From: Burkholderiales bacterium
Lineage (GTDB): Bacteria; Pseudomonadota; Gammaproteobacteria; Burkholderiales; SG8-39
NCBI GenBank assembly: GCA_027457185.1
Contig: DAIDTN010000247.1
Span: 1-10,647 of the forward strand
DNA length: 10,647 bases
Reading direction: 5' to 3'
Positions 1 through 6,693 of the stretch are shown here, piece after piece (positions within the stretch are counted from its first letter, which is position 1; the number at the start of each line of letters is the position of its first letter). The translations under genes and the position numbers were made by a program. The notes beneath the pieces are model-generated. The model made no database searches. It was not told the DNA's origin and saw only the letters and a list, made by a program, of their open reading frames with translations.

Positions 1-621
1 GGCGCGCTCACCGCCGGGCTGGGCCGGGAGTGGGCGGTCCTGCGCGTGACGTTCAAGCCCTATCCCGTATGCGCGTTCAACCAGACCCCGGTTACCGCCG
101 CGCTGGCCCTGCGCGAAAAGCTCGCCGGCGCCCCGGTCAAACCCGTGCGCGTGCGCATGAATCCCTATGAAACCGGCTATGCCGGCATGGACGCGGTCGG
201 ACCGTTCAATTCCGTTTCCGGCACGCTGATGAGCATCCCGTTCTGCATCGCGGCCACGCTGCTGTACGGCGTACCCGACATGCAGCGCATGCTCACCTAC
301 GACGATGCCCCGGTGAACAAACTGATATCGGGCATCAAGCTGATCAGCGACGCGGCGGTGCCTACGCTGTGCTGCGTCATCGAGGTCGAAACCGCGGACG
401 GCCGCACGCTGGTGCAGGACCAGCGCATGAGCTTCGCCGATTATTCCTACGACCGCGGCCGCGTATCCGCCCTCATCAGCCGCATCGGCCGCGAGCAGGC
501 GGTGCCCGCGGCCGCTTATGACCGGCTGGAAGCCTTCGTTGCCGGCCTGCCGCGCGGGAACATTGCCGACCTGCTGCAGGCCTTCGCCCTGCTGCCGCGG
601 ACCAGCGCCATTGCCGCCTGA
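1..621 (+). CDS. MmgE/PrpD family protein, C-terminal part (5' end outside window)
   Basis: The reading frame is open from base 1, so this is the last 206 residues of a longer protein; the GTG at 46 is internal. MmgE/PrpD proteins are usually about 450-480 residues, so a bit under half is visible. The family includes 2-methylcitrate dehydratase and cis-aconitate decarboxylase, cytosolic enzymes acting on small carboxylic acids. The clearest mark is the KPYPVC segment near the start of the visible part, matching the conserved Lys-Pro-Tyr-Pro block of the C-terminal domain, followed by an alpha/beta stretch ending in a degradation-type tail. In PrpD proper this block continues with a His; here it reads AFNQ, so I would not assume methylcitrate as substrate. 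It sits 199 bases upstream of the SDR gene on the same strand and may or may not share its transcript. Family is fairly sure, substrate unknown. Confidence 0.8.
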   Translation, partial: GALTAGLGREWAVLRVTFKPYPVCAFNQTPVTAALALREKLAGAPVKPVRVRMNPYETGYAGMDAVGPFNSVSGTLMSIPFCIAATLLYGVPDMQRMLTYDDAPVNKLISGIKLISDAAVPTLCCVIEVETADGRTLVQDQRMSFADYSYDRGRVSALISRIGREQAVPAAAYDRLEAFVAGLPRGNIADLLQAFALLPRTSAIAA

Positions 622-704
622 TTGCGGGGCAGCGGCGGCGTTCGCAGACGACAGCAGCCGGGTTACGCGCAGGCTCCCACCCGGGCGCCGTCTGGCCGCG
701 TCCT

Positions 705-722
705 CGGCCGCGCTCGCGGCCG
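705..722. repeat. GC-only inverted repeat after the MmgE/PrpD gene
   Basis: CGGCCGCG at 705-712 and CGCGGCCG at 715-722 are perfect complements with two bases between, so the RNA would fold as about seven pairs with a four-base loop. It lies 84 bases after the MmgE/PrpD stop. It could slow or end transcription, but there is no T-run after it, and GC-rich DNA makes such repeats by chance. Confidence 0.35.
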
Positions 723-732
723 GCGCGGCCAT

Positions 733-763
733 ATAGTAGTACGCATTTCTGGCGTACTATTAT
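733..763. promoter_or_regulatory. 12-base inverted repeat in the SDR operon leader (candidate operator or RNA hairpin)
   Basis: ATAGTAGTACGC at 733-744 is mirrored by GCGTACTATTAT at 752-763, with 11 of 12 positions complementary and the twelfth a G-U pair if transcribed; the spacer is 745-751. The stretch is clearly AT-richer than the GC-rich DNA around it, which argues against chance. It lies 58-88 bases before the SDR start. Two readings are possible: a site for a dimeric repressor, or a leader hairpin. The right arm also contains TATTAT, a passable -10 element, which would put an operator across the promoter. No regulator gene is in the window, so the binding protein is unknown. Confidence 0.5.
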
Positions 764-771
764 CGGCGTGG

Positions 772-790
772 GTGCCGGCGGTTCCGGCAC
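772..790. repeat. 7-base inverted repeat upstream of the SDR gene
   Basis: GTGCCGG at 772-778 pairs perfectly with CCGGCAC at 784-790 around a five-base spacer. It follows the larger repeat at 733-763 by eight bases and ends 30 bases before the SDR start codon. It may be part of a structured leader or a second protein site; its GC content makes chance more likely than for the neighbour. Confidence 0.3.
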
Positions 791-820
791 TTCAATATTC
801 CAACATCGGGGTAAACCAGA

Positions 821-1735
821 ATGGCAAAGATGATGCAGGACAAGGTGGTGGTGGTAACCGGCTCCGGCGGCGGCATCGGCCGCGAATTCGCATTGCTGAT
901 GGCGGCCGAAGGCGCCAAGGTGGTGGTCAACGACATCGGCGCATCGGTGAGCGGCGAAGGCAAGGACGCCGGCCCGGCGCAGCAGGTCGTGAACGAAATC
1001 CGCGCCCAGGGCGGCGAGGCGGTGGCCAATACCGACAGCGTCTCCAGCTGGATGGGCGCCAACGCCATCATCAAGGCGGCGATCGACCACTTCGGCCGCA
1101 TCGACTGCGTCGTCAACAACGCCGGCATCCTGCGCGACCGCATGTTCTTCAAGATGAACCCGGAAGAATGGGGCGCGGTGATCGACGTGCACCTAAACGG
1201 CACCTTCTATGTCAGCCGCGCCGCCGCGACCTATTTCAAGGAGCAGGAATCGGGTTCCTACGTGCACATGACTTCGACCTCCGGGCTGATCGGCAACATC
1301 GGCCAGGCCAATTACGGGGCGGCCAAGCTCGGCATCACCGCGCTGTCGAAAATGATCGCCATGGACATGGCGCGCTACCATGTGCGCTCCAACTGCATCG
1401 CGCCCTTCGCCTGGAGCCGCATGATCGGTTCCATCCCCGCGGACACGCCCGAAGCCAAGGCGCGCGTGGAAAAACTCAAGACCATGGAAGCCGCCAAGAT
1501 CGCACCGATGGCGGTGTTCCTTTGCAGCGATGCGGCCAAGGACGTCAGCGGCCAGGTGTTCGCGGTGCGCGCCAACGAAATCTTCCTGATGAGCCAGCCG
1601 CGCCCGCTGCGCTCGGTGCAGCGCGACGGCGGCTGGACCGCGCAGAGCATCGCCGAGCATGCGATCCCCGCGATGCGCGCGGGCTTCTACGGCCTCGACC
1701 GCTCGCAGGACGTGTTCAGCTGGGATCCGGTCTAG
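821..1735 (+). CDS. SDR-family (3R)-hydroxyacyl-CoA dehydrogenase, MFE-2 dehydrogenase-like
   Basis: A 304-residue short-chain dehydrogenase, probably cytosolic. Visible marks: the Rossmann glycine motif TGSGGGIG (13-20), an acidic residue closing beta-2 in VVND (Asp38), which in SDRs favours NAD over NADP, NNAG (99-102), Asn126 in HLNGTF, Ser152, and Tyr165/Lys169 in YGAAK. The blocks NDIG and GNIGQANYGAAKLG closely resemble the dehydrogenase domain of peroxisomal multifunctional enzyme type 2 (17-beta-HSD4), and the roughly 60-residue C-terminal extension fits that group rather than FabG. Expected reaction: (3R)-hydroxyacyl-CoA to 3-ketoacyl-CoA. The ATG at 821 has only a weak GGGG ribosome site at 808-811; ATGs at 830 and 833 are alternatives. 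The hydratase that would feed it starts 48 bases downstream. Family is very sure; chain length or ring nature of the substrate is not known. Confidence 0.88.
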   Translation: MAKMMQDKVVVVTGSGGGIGREFALLMAAEGAKVVVNDIGASVSGEGKDAGPAQQVVNEIRAQGGEAVANTDSVSSWMGANAIIKAAIDHFGRIDCVVNNAGILRDRMFFKMNPEEWGAVIDVHLNGTFYVSRAAATYFKEQESGSYVHMTSTSGLIGNIGQANYGAAKLGITALSKMIAMDMARYHVRSNCIAPFAWSRMIGSIPADTPEAKARVEKLKTMEAAKIAPMAVFLCSDAAKDVSGQVFAVRANEIFLMSQPRPLRSVQRDGGWTAQSIAEHAIPAMRAGFYGLDRSQDVFSWDPV

Positions 1736-1783
1736 CCGCTGCGCGCGGCGGATATATCATCGACTGATTGACAAGGGAAACCC

Positions 1784-2644
1784 ATGCCCATCGATTACGA
1801 CAAAATCAAGAACTGGCCCTTTCCCGAGGTCGAGCAGACCTACACCGCGAAGGACAGCATGCTCTACGCCCTCGGCGTGGGCTACGGCCACGACCCCATG
1901 GACGAAGCGCAGTTGCAGTTCGTCTACGAGAAAAACCTGAAGGCGGTGCCGACCATGCCGGTGGTGCTGGGCTATCCCGGCTTCTGGGTCAAGGATCCGG
2001 CGAGCGGCATCGACTGGGTGAAAATCGTGCATGGCGAACAGGCGCTGCGCATCCACCGGCCCATTCCCGCCGCCGGCACGATCATCGGCCGCACCCGCAT
2101 CAAGGCCCTGGTCGACAAGGGCAAGGACAAGGGCGCGCTGTTGATCCAGGAGCGCAGCATTGTCGACAAGGCGAGCGGCGCGCTGCTGGCGACGCTGGAG
2201 CACACTACCTTCTGCCGCGGCGACGGCGGCTTTGGCAAGGGCGACGCCGCGCCGCCGCCGCCACCGGCCGTACCCGAAACACCGCCGGACGCAAGCTGCG
2301 ACCTGCCCACGCTGCTGCAGGCGGCGCTGATCTATCGCCTGTGCGCCGACAACAACCCGCTGCACGCAGATCCCGCCGTGGCCAAGGCCGCGGGCTTTGC
2401 GCGCCCTATCCTGCACGGCCTGTGCAGCTACGGCGTCGCCGGCCATGCCATCCTCAAGACATTCTGCGGCTACGATCCGGCCAGGCTCACCGGCCTGGCG
2501 CTGCGCTTCTCCGCGCCGGTATTTCCGGGCGAGACCATACGCACCGAAATGTGGAACCGCGGCGCCAGCATATTGTTCCGCTCGCGCGTGCTCCAACGCA
2601 ATCTCGTCGTGCTCAACAACGGCGTCGCCACCATCGCCCCCTGA
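1784..2644 (+). CDS. MaoC-type (R)-specific enoyl-CoA hydratase (MFE-2 hydratase-2-like)
   Basis: A 286-residue double-hotdog hydratase. The N-terminal half (about 1-150) is the degenerate MaoC-like fold; a proline-rich linker (around 157-170) joins it to the C-terminal half holding the active site. There YRLCADNNPLH (184-194) aligns with the hydratase-2 motif of MFE-2, with catalytic Asp189 and His194 present, followed by GFARPILHGLCSYG. The motif normally reads S-G-D before the second Asn; here it reads C-A-D. Expected reaction: trans-2-enoyl-CoA plus water to (3R)-hydroxyacyl-CoA, the substrate of the SDR encoded just upstream. Start ATG 1784 has a good ribosome site, AAGGGA at 1773-1778. 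The gaps of 48 bases before and 23 after indicate an operon. N- and C-terminal halves match the eukaryotic domain in order and length. Confidence 0.88.
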   Translation: MPIDYDKIKNWPFPEVEQTYTAKDSMLYALGVGYGHDPMDEAQLQFVYEKNLKAVPTMPVVLGYPGFWVKDPASGIDWVKIVHGEQALRIHRPIPAAGTIIGRTRIKALVDKGKDKGALLIQERSIVDKASGALLATLEHTTFCRGDGGFGKGDAAPPPPPAVPETPPDASCDLPTLLQAALIYRLCADNNPLHADPAVAKAAGFARPILHGLCSYGVAGHAILKTFCGYDPARLTGLALRFSAPVFPGETIRTEMWNRGASILFRSRVLQRNLVVLNNGVATIAP

Positions 2645-2656
2645 TTCAACTGCTTC

Positions 2657-2661
2657 AAGGA
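2657..2661 (+). promoter_or_regulatory. Ribosome binding site that sets the CoA-transferase start
   Basis: AAGGA at 2657-2661 lies six bases before ATG 2668. The frame is open for about 300 codons further upstream through the hydratase gene, so this site, together with the start of family similarity at VLDLSRILAGPW, is what fixes the true start. Confidence 0.65.
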
Positions 2662-2667
2662 ACATCC

Positions 2668-3891
2668 ATGCCCCACCCGCTTTCGCATATCCGCGTGCTC
2701 GATCTGTCGCGCATCCTCGCCGGCCCCTGGGCCTCGCAGAACCTCGCCGACCTCGGCGCCGAGGTGATCAAGGTCGAACGCCCCGGCGCCGGCGACGACA
2801 CCCGCGGCTGGGGTCCCCCATGGCGCAAGGACAGCGAGGGCAAGGACACGCGCGATTCCGCCTACTATCTCTCCTGCAACCGCGGCAAGAAGTCGATGAC
2901 GCTGGACATATCCAAACCCGAGGGCCAGCGCATCGCGCGCCAACTGGCGGCGAAGTGCGACGTCGTGATCGAGAACTACAAGGTCGGCACGCTGGCGCGC
3001 TATGGCCTGGGCTACGACGATCTGCGCAAAATCAATCCGCGCCTGATCTACTGTTCCATCACCGGCTTCGGCCAGTCGGGACCGTATGCGCCCCGCCCCG
3101 GCTACGACTTCGTGTTCCAGGGCATGGGCGGGCTGATGAGCATCACCGGCGAGCGCGACGATGCGCCCGGCGGCGGGCCGATGAAAGTCGGCATCGCCAT
3201 CACCGACATCCTCACCGGCATGTACGCGAGCCTGGCGATCACCGCCGCCATCGCCCATTGCGAGCGCGGCGGCGGCGGCCAGTACATCGACATGGCGCTG
3301 CTCGATTGCATGGTCGCGTTCAACGCCAACCAGATCAGCGGCTACCTCGTCTCGGGCGAGATCCCGAAGCGCTACGGCAACGCCCATCCCAACGTCGTGC
3401 CCTACCAGGTGTTCGCGTGCAAGGAAGGCCACGTCATTCTGGCGGTGGGCAACGACAGCCAGTTTGTCAGTTTCTGCCAGGTCGCCGGCCGCCCCGAACT
3501 GGCCGAGGACGAGCGTTTCCGCCTGATGTCCGGGCGCATCGTCAACCGCGATGCGCTGATCCCGCTGATCGCCGAGATCATGAAGACGCGCGGCATGCAC
3601 GAGTGGATAGAGGTGCTGGAAGCCGCCAACGTGCCCTGCGGCCCGATCAACAACATGCAGCAGGTATTCGAGGACCCGCAGGTGCAGCACCGCGGACTGA
3701 AAGTCGAAATCCCCACCGCCGCGGGCGTCCCCTGCCCGACGGTGGCCAGCCCGATGCGCTTTTCCAAAACGCCGGTGGAATACACGCTGCCGCCGCCGGC
3801 ACTGGGCCAGCACACGCGCGAAATTTTGCAGCAACTACTCGGCATCGACCGGCAGGCGGCCGACGCGCTCGCCGCTCAGGGCATCGTCTAA
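2668..3891 (+). CDS. CaiB/BaiF family (class III) CoA-transferase
   Basis: A 407-residue protein, normal length for class III CoA-transferases. It opens with the family hallmark VLDLSRILAGPWASQ, then LGAEVIKVERPG, NRGKKS, and the TDILTG block, whose Asp180 aligns with the catalytic Asp that forms the aspartyl-CoA mixed anhydride in formyl-CoA transferase. GDDTRGWGPPW and GNAHPNVVPYQ resemble the glutarate CoA-transferase (SUGCT) branch more than alpha-methylacyl-CoA racemase, which is also shorter. Role: moves CoA from a donor thioester to a carboxylic acid, likely supplying the thioester used by the SDR and hydratase of the same operon. It starts 23 bases after the hydratase stop. Donor and acceptor cannot be told from sequence. 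The stop codon overlaps the A-tract of the terminator serving the opposite strand. Confidence 0.88.
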   Translation: MPHPLSHIRVLDLSRILAGPWASQNLADLGAEVIKVERPGAGDDTRGWGPPWRKDSEGKDTRDSAYYLSCNRGKKSMTLDISKPEGQRIARQLAAKCDVVIENYKVGTLARYGLGYDDLRKINPRLIYCSITGFGQSGPYAPRPGYDFVFQGMGGLMSITGERDDAPGGGPMKVGIAITDILTGMYASLAITAAIAHCERGGGGQYIDMALLDCMVAFNANQISGYLVSGEIPKRYGNAHPNVVPYQVFACKEGHVILAVGNDSQFVSFCQVAGRPELAEDERFRLMSGRIVNRDALIPLIAEIMKTRGMHEWIEVLEAANVPCGPINNMQQVFEDPQVQHRGLKVEIPTAAGVPCPTVASPMRFSKTPVEYTLPPPALGQHTREILQQLLGIDRQAADALAAQGIV

Positions 3892-3920
3892 AAACCCGTT
3901 GCAGAATGTTTTTGCAACGG
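3890..3920 (-). terminator. Intrinsic terminator of the - strand synthetase/crotonase operon
   Basis: CCGTTGCA (3896-3903) and TGCAACGG (3913-3920) form a perfect 8-pair stem with a 9-base loop. Read on the - strand the stem is followed by one G and then TTTTT (complement of 3890-3894), the classic layout. The T-run overlaps the stop codon of the convergent CoA-transferase. On the + strand the same stem has no T-run. Confidence 0.7.
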
Positions 3921-3935
3921 TCAAATACAAGGGAG

Positions 3936-3959
3936 TGTGAGGGGAGATATCCCCTCACA
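3936..3959. terminator. 10-pair hairpin between convergent genes
   Basis: TGTGAGGGGA (3936-3945) pairs perfectly with TCCCCTCACA (3950-3959) around the loop GATA. It is the strongest stem in the gap and lies 45 bases after the CoA-transferase stop. Neither side has a T-run, so it may be an RNA 3'-end stabiliser or a Rho-assisted stop for the + strand operon rather than a full intrinsic terminator. Confidence 0.5.
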
Positions 3960-4014
3960 TTGCAACAGACACTGAGCCGCGGACGCGTTTAAGCCAACCT
4001 GAACCCGATCGAGC

Positions 4015-4818
4015 TCAGCGCCCCTTCCACTGCGGTTTGCGCTTGGCGACGAAGGCGTCGATGCCTTCCTGCGCATCCTCGGCCATCATATTGCAGGCCA
4101 TAGTTTCGCTGGCGAGGTCGTAGGCGTGCTCCAGACCCATTTCGAGCTGGCGGTAGAACTCCTGCTTGCCCAGCTTGATCGCGACCGGCGTCTTCGCGAG
4201 TATTGAGTCGACCAGCTTCCTGATCTCGGCGTCGAGCTGCTCCAGCGGGACGACGCGGTTGACGAGGCCGCGCGCGAGCGCCGTCTGTGCGTCGATGAAC
4301 TCCCCGGTGAGCAGCATCTCGAGCGCCTGCTTGCGCCCGAGATTGCGCGACAGGCCCACCGACGGCGTCGAGCAAAACAACCCCAGATTCACCCCCGATA
4401 CGGCGAAGCGCGCATTGTCGGAGGCCACGGCGAGGTCGCACATCGAAACGAGCTGGCAGCCGGCCGCGGTGGCGATGCCATGAACGCGCGCGATCACCGG
4501 CTGCGGCATGCGCACCAGCGTGAGCATGAGATCGCTGCACTGGCGGAACAGCTGCTGCTGGAACGCCTTCGACGCGTCGGAGCGCATCTCCTTCAAGTCG
4601 TGCCCGGCGCAAAACGCCTTGCCGGCGCCGGCCATGATTACCACGCGCACGCGCTCATCGGCGGCAATGCGGTCGCGCTCCGTCTGCAGCTCGCTCATCA
4701 GCGTCTGCGACAGGGAATTGAACTGCGTCGGCCGGTTGAGCGTCAGCGTGACCACACCGCCATCGTCCTGCCGCAGCAGCAGGGGCTCTGCCGCCACTGC
4801 CTGGGTGTTCGCATTCAT
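4015..4818 (-). CDS. Enoyl-CoA hydratase/isomerase family protein, ECHDC3-like
   Basis: A 267-residue crotonase-fold protein. CAGHDL (70-75) supplies one oxyanion-hole strand and the HGIATAAG segment (113-120) the other. The blocks GCQLVSMCDLAVAS and GVNLGLFCSTP match the ECHDC3 branch, as do the QEGIDAF and KRKPQW tail motifs. Compared with rat mitochondrial hydratase, the position of Glu144 is Gln122 and that of Glu164 is Gly142, so both acid/base residues for water addition are missing; plain enoyl-CoA hydration is unlikely. The chemistry of this branch is poorly known; it should still bind an acyl-CoA. The frame is open further upstream, but an AGGAGAG ribosome site just before ATG 4818 fixes the start. 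It follows the acyl-CoA synthetase by 20 bases and so shares its transcript. Confidence 0.87.
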   Translation of the reverse strand: MNANTQAVAAEPLLLRQDDGGVVTLTLNRPTQFNSLSQTLMSELQTERDRIAADERVRVVIMAGAGKAFCAGHDLKEMRSDASKAFQQQLFRQCSDLMLTLVRMPQPVIARVHGIATAAGCQLVSMCDLAVASDNARFAVSGVNLGLFCSTPSVGLSRNLGRKQALEMLLTGEFIDAQTALARGLVNRVVPLEQLDAEIRKLVDSILAKTPVAIKLGKQEFYRQLEMGLEHAYDLASETMACNMMAEDAQEGIDAFVAKRKPQWKGR

Positions 4819-4823
4819 GTCGT

Positions 4824-4830
4824 CTCTCCT
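4824..4830 (-). promoter_or_regulatory. Strong ribosome binding site of the crotonase gene
   Basis: On the - strand AGGAGAG (complement of 4824-4830) lies five bases before the ATG at 4818. It decides between this start and the upstream in-frame starts, including one that would place the site inside coding sequence. It sits wholly within the 20-base gap after the synthetase stop. Confidence 0.75.
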
Positions 4831-4838
4831 GTGATTCA

Positions 4839-6487
4839 TTATTCGATCGCCTGCGCCGACTTCGCCTGCTGGCGCAGCACGAACTTCTGGATCTTGCCGG
4901 TCGAAGTCTTGGGCAACTCGCCGAACACCACGGCGCGCGGCACCTTGAAGCGCGCCAGATGGCCGCGGCAATGCTCGATGATTTCCTCGGCCGTCACCTG
5001 CGCGCCCGGCTTCAGCTCGACGAACGCGCAGGGTGTCTCCCCCATTTCGGATCGGGCCGCGCCACCGCCGCCGCCGCGAGCACCGCCGGGTGGCGGTAGA
5101 GCGCCTCCTCGATTTCGAGCGAAGAAATGTTCTCGCCGCCGGAAATGATGATGTCCTTCGAGCGGTCCTTGATCTTGACGTAGCCGTCGGGCTGCATCAC
5201 CGCCAGGTCGCCCGAATGGAACCAGCCGCCGGCGAAGGCGTCGGCGCTGGCCCTGGCGTTTTTCAGATAGCCCTTCATGGTGATGTTGCCGCGGAACATG
5301 ATCTCGCCCATGGTCTCGCCGTCCGCCGGCACGGGCTGCATCGTATCCGCGTCCATCACCGCCAGCCCCTCCTGCATCAGGTAGCGCACGCCCTGGCGGC
5401 CGTTGCGTTCGGCGCGCTTGCCGATGTCGAGCGCAGCCCACTCGTCGTGCTTGGCGCACACCGTCGCCGGCCCGTAGGTTTCGGTGAGGCCGTAGACGTG
5501 CACCAGGTCGAAGCCGATTTTCTCCATGCCTTCGATCATCGCCGCCGGCGGCGCCGCGCCCGCCACCATCGCCGATACCTTGTGCGTGATGCCCGCGCGC
5601 AGCGCCGGGTCGGCGTTGATCAGGCCGGTGTGCACGATCGGTGCGCCGCAGTAGTGCGTGACGCCGTGCTCCCTGATCAGCCTGAAGATCTGCACCGGGT
5701 CGACCTTGCGCAAACAGACGTTGACGCCGGCGTTGGCGGCCATGGTCCAGGGGAAGCACCAGCCGTTGCAGTGGAACATGGGCAGCGTCCACAGATAGAC
5801 CGAATGCTGCGGCATGCCCCAGGTGACGATATTGCACACGGCATTCAGATAGGCGCCGCGATGGTGATACACCACCCCCTTGGGATTGCCGGTGGTGCCG
5901 GAGGTGTAATTGAGCGAGATCGCATTCCACTCGTCCGCCGGCGGCTGCCAGGCGTAATCCGGGTCGCCCTCGGCGAGCAGGGCCTCGTAGTCGGTCTCGC
6001 CCAGGCGCTCGCCCGCGCCGGCATACTCCGGGTCGTCGATGTCGATGACGATCGGGCGGTGCACCACCTGCTCCAGCGCGCGCACCACCGTCGCGGAAAA
6101 CTCCCGGTCGGAGATCAGAACCCTCGCGTTGCCGTGATTCAGCATGAACGCGATCGCATCCGCATCGAGACGCGTGTTGAGCGTGTTCAGCACCGCACCC
6201 AGCATCGGCACGCCGAAGTGGCATTCGTACATCTCGGGCGTGTTGGCCGCCATCACCGCCACCGTGTCGCCCCTGGCAATGCCGCGCCTAGCGAGCGCCG
6301 AGGCGAGGCGCCGGCTGCGCGCGTAGGTTTCGCTCCAGCTGTAGCGGCGCGCGCCGTGCACCACGGCCGTCCGTTCGGGATAGACGCAGGCCGCGCGCTC
6401 GATGAAGCCGAGCGGCGTCAGCGGCGCGTAATTGGCCGGATTGCGGTCGAGGTCGGTTTCGAAGGTGTTGACGTGGTCCATGGGCAT
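4839..6487 (-). pseudogene. AMP-dependent acyl-CoA synthetase, split by a one-base frameshift
   Basis: An ANL-family acid:CoA ligase activating a carboxylate through an acyl-AMP. The large domain is complete: P-loop YTSGTTGNPKG (194-204), YGLTETYGP (332-340), GWFHSGDLA (421-429) and the hinge block DRSKDIIISGGENIS (441-455). At KWG (481-483) the frame changes: a run of five C at 5039-5043 (five G on the coding strand) is one base short. As written, the protein reads on in the wrong frame to a stop at 5012. Adding one base gives 549 residues, the usual length, and restores ETPCAFVELK and the PKTSTGK block with the catalytic Lys532. Without that lid domain adenylation would be lost. Start ATG 6487 has no good ribosome site; ATG 6481 is an alternative. 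Substrate class probably medium or long chain, unproven. Confidence 0.85.
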
Positions 6488-6693
6488 CCCGGCGAGGTAT
6501 ACGGAGTACGGATCAATCTACCACAACTGGGCGCCAGACTAAATCGCGGCAACGCCTCGCGCCAGGCACCGGCCGTCCACAACCCGGACAACATTTAAGC
6601 CTAGAATTCAAGCTTAGAATCCAATCGCTCGGCAGACGATGAAACATTCGGCCCGGAATTCAGTGGAGATCAACGCCTGGCGGACCCGGCCAG
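6488..6693. promoter_or_regulatory. Divergent intergenic region between synthetase and c-di-GMP gene
   Basis: This 206-base stretch separates two genes pointing away from each other, so promoters for both should lie here. It is AT-richer in the middle. TAGAAT occurs at 6602-6607 and 6615-6620 and would pass as a -10 element for the rightward gene, but I see no matching -35 at proper spacing. For the leftward gene a TTGTGG on the - strand (near 6530) is the only -35-like word and lacks a good -10. I therefore support the region as regulatory by layout, not exact promoters. Confidence 0.4.
6597..6622. repeat. Tandem 13-base direct repeat
   Basis: AAGCCTAGAATTC (6597-6609) is followed directly by AAGCTTAGAATCC (6610-6622), 11 of 13 identical. 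It could be a paired binding site for a regulator or a duplicated -10 region of the c-di-GMP gene. No function is shown by sequence alone. Confidence 0.5.

Noticed and set aside
622..704. Possible small coding frame after the MmgE/PrpD stop
   Set aside because: Only arginine/alanine-rich shadow frames with no ribosome site; I see nothing there beyond GC-rich sequence.
1768..2667. Long open frame upstream of and in frame with the CoA-transferase, as if the protein had 300 extra residues
   Set aside because: The upstream part is arginine-rich shadow of the hydratase gene in another frame; family similarity starts at the ATG at 2668, which has a ribosome site.
5036..5046. Programmed -1 frameshift in the synthetase
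   Set aside because: The codons TGG GGG AGA do not form a proper slippery heptamer, no stimulating structure is evident, and the short product would lack an essential domain.
5033..6598. 521-codon open frame on the + strand opposite the synthetase
   Set aside because: His/Arg/Val-rich composition typical of antisense shadow in GC-rich genes; the opposite strand has clear ANL motifs.
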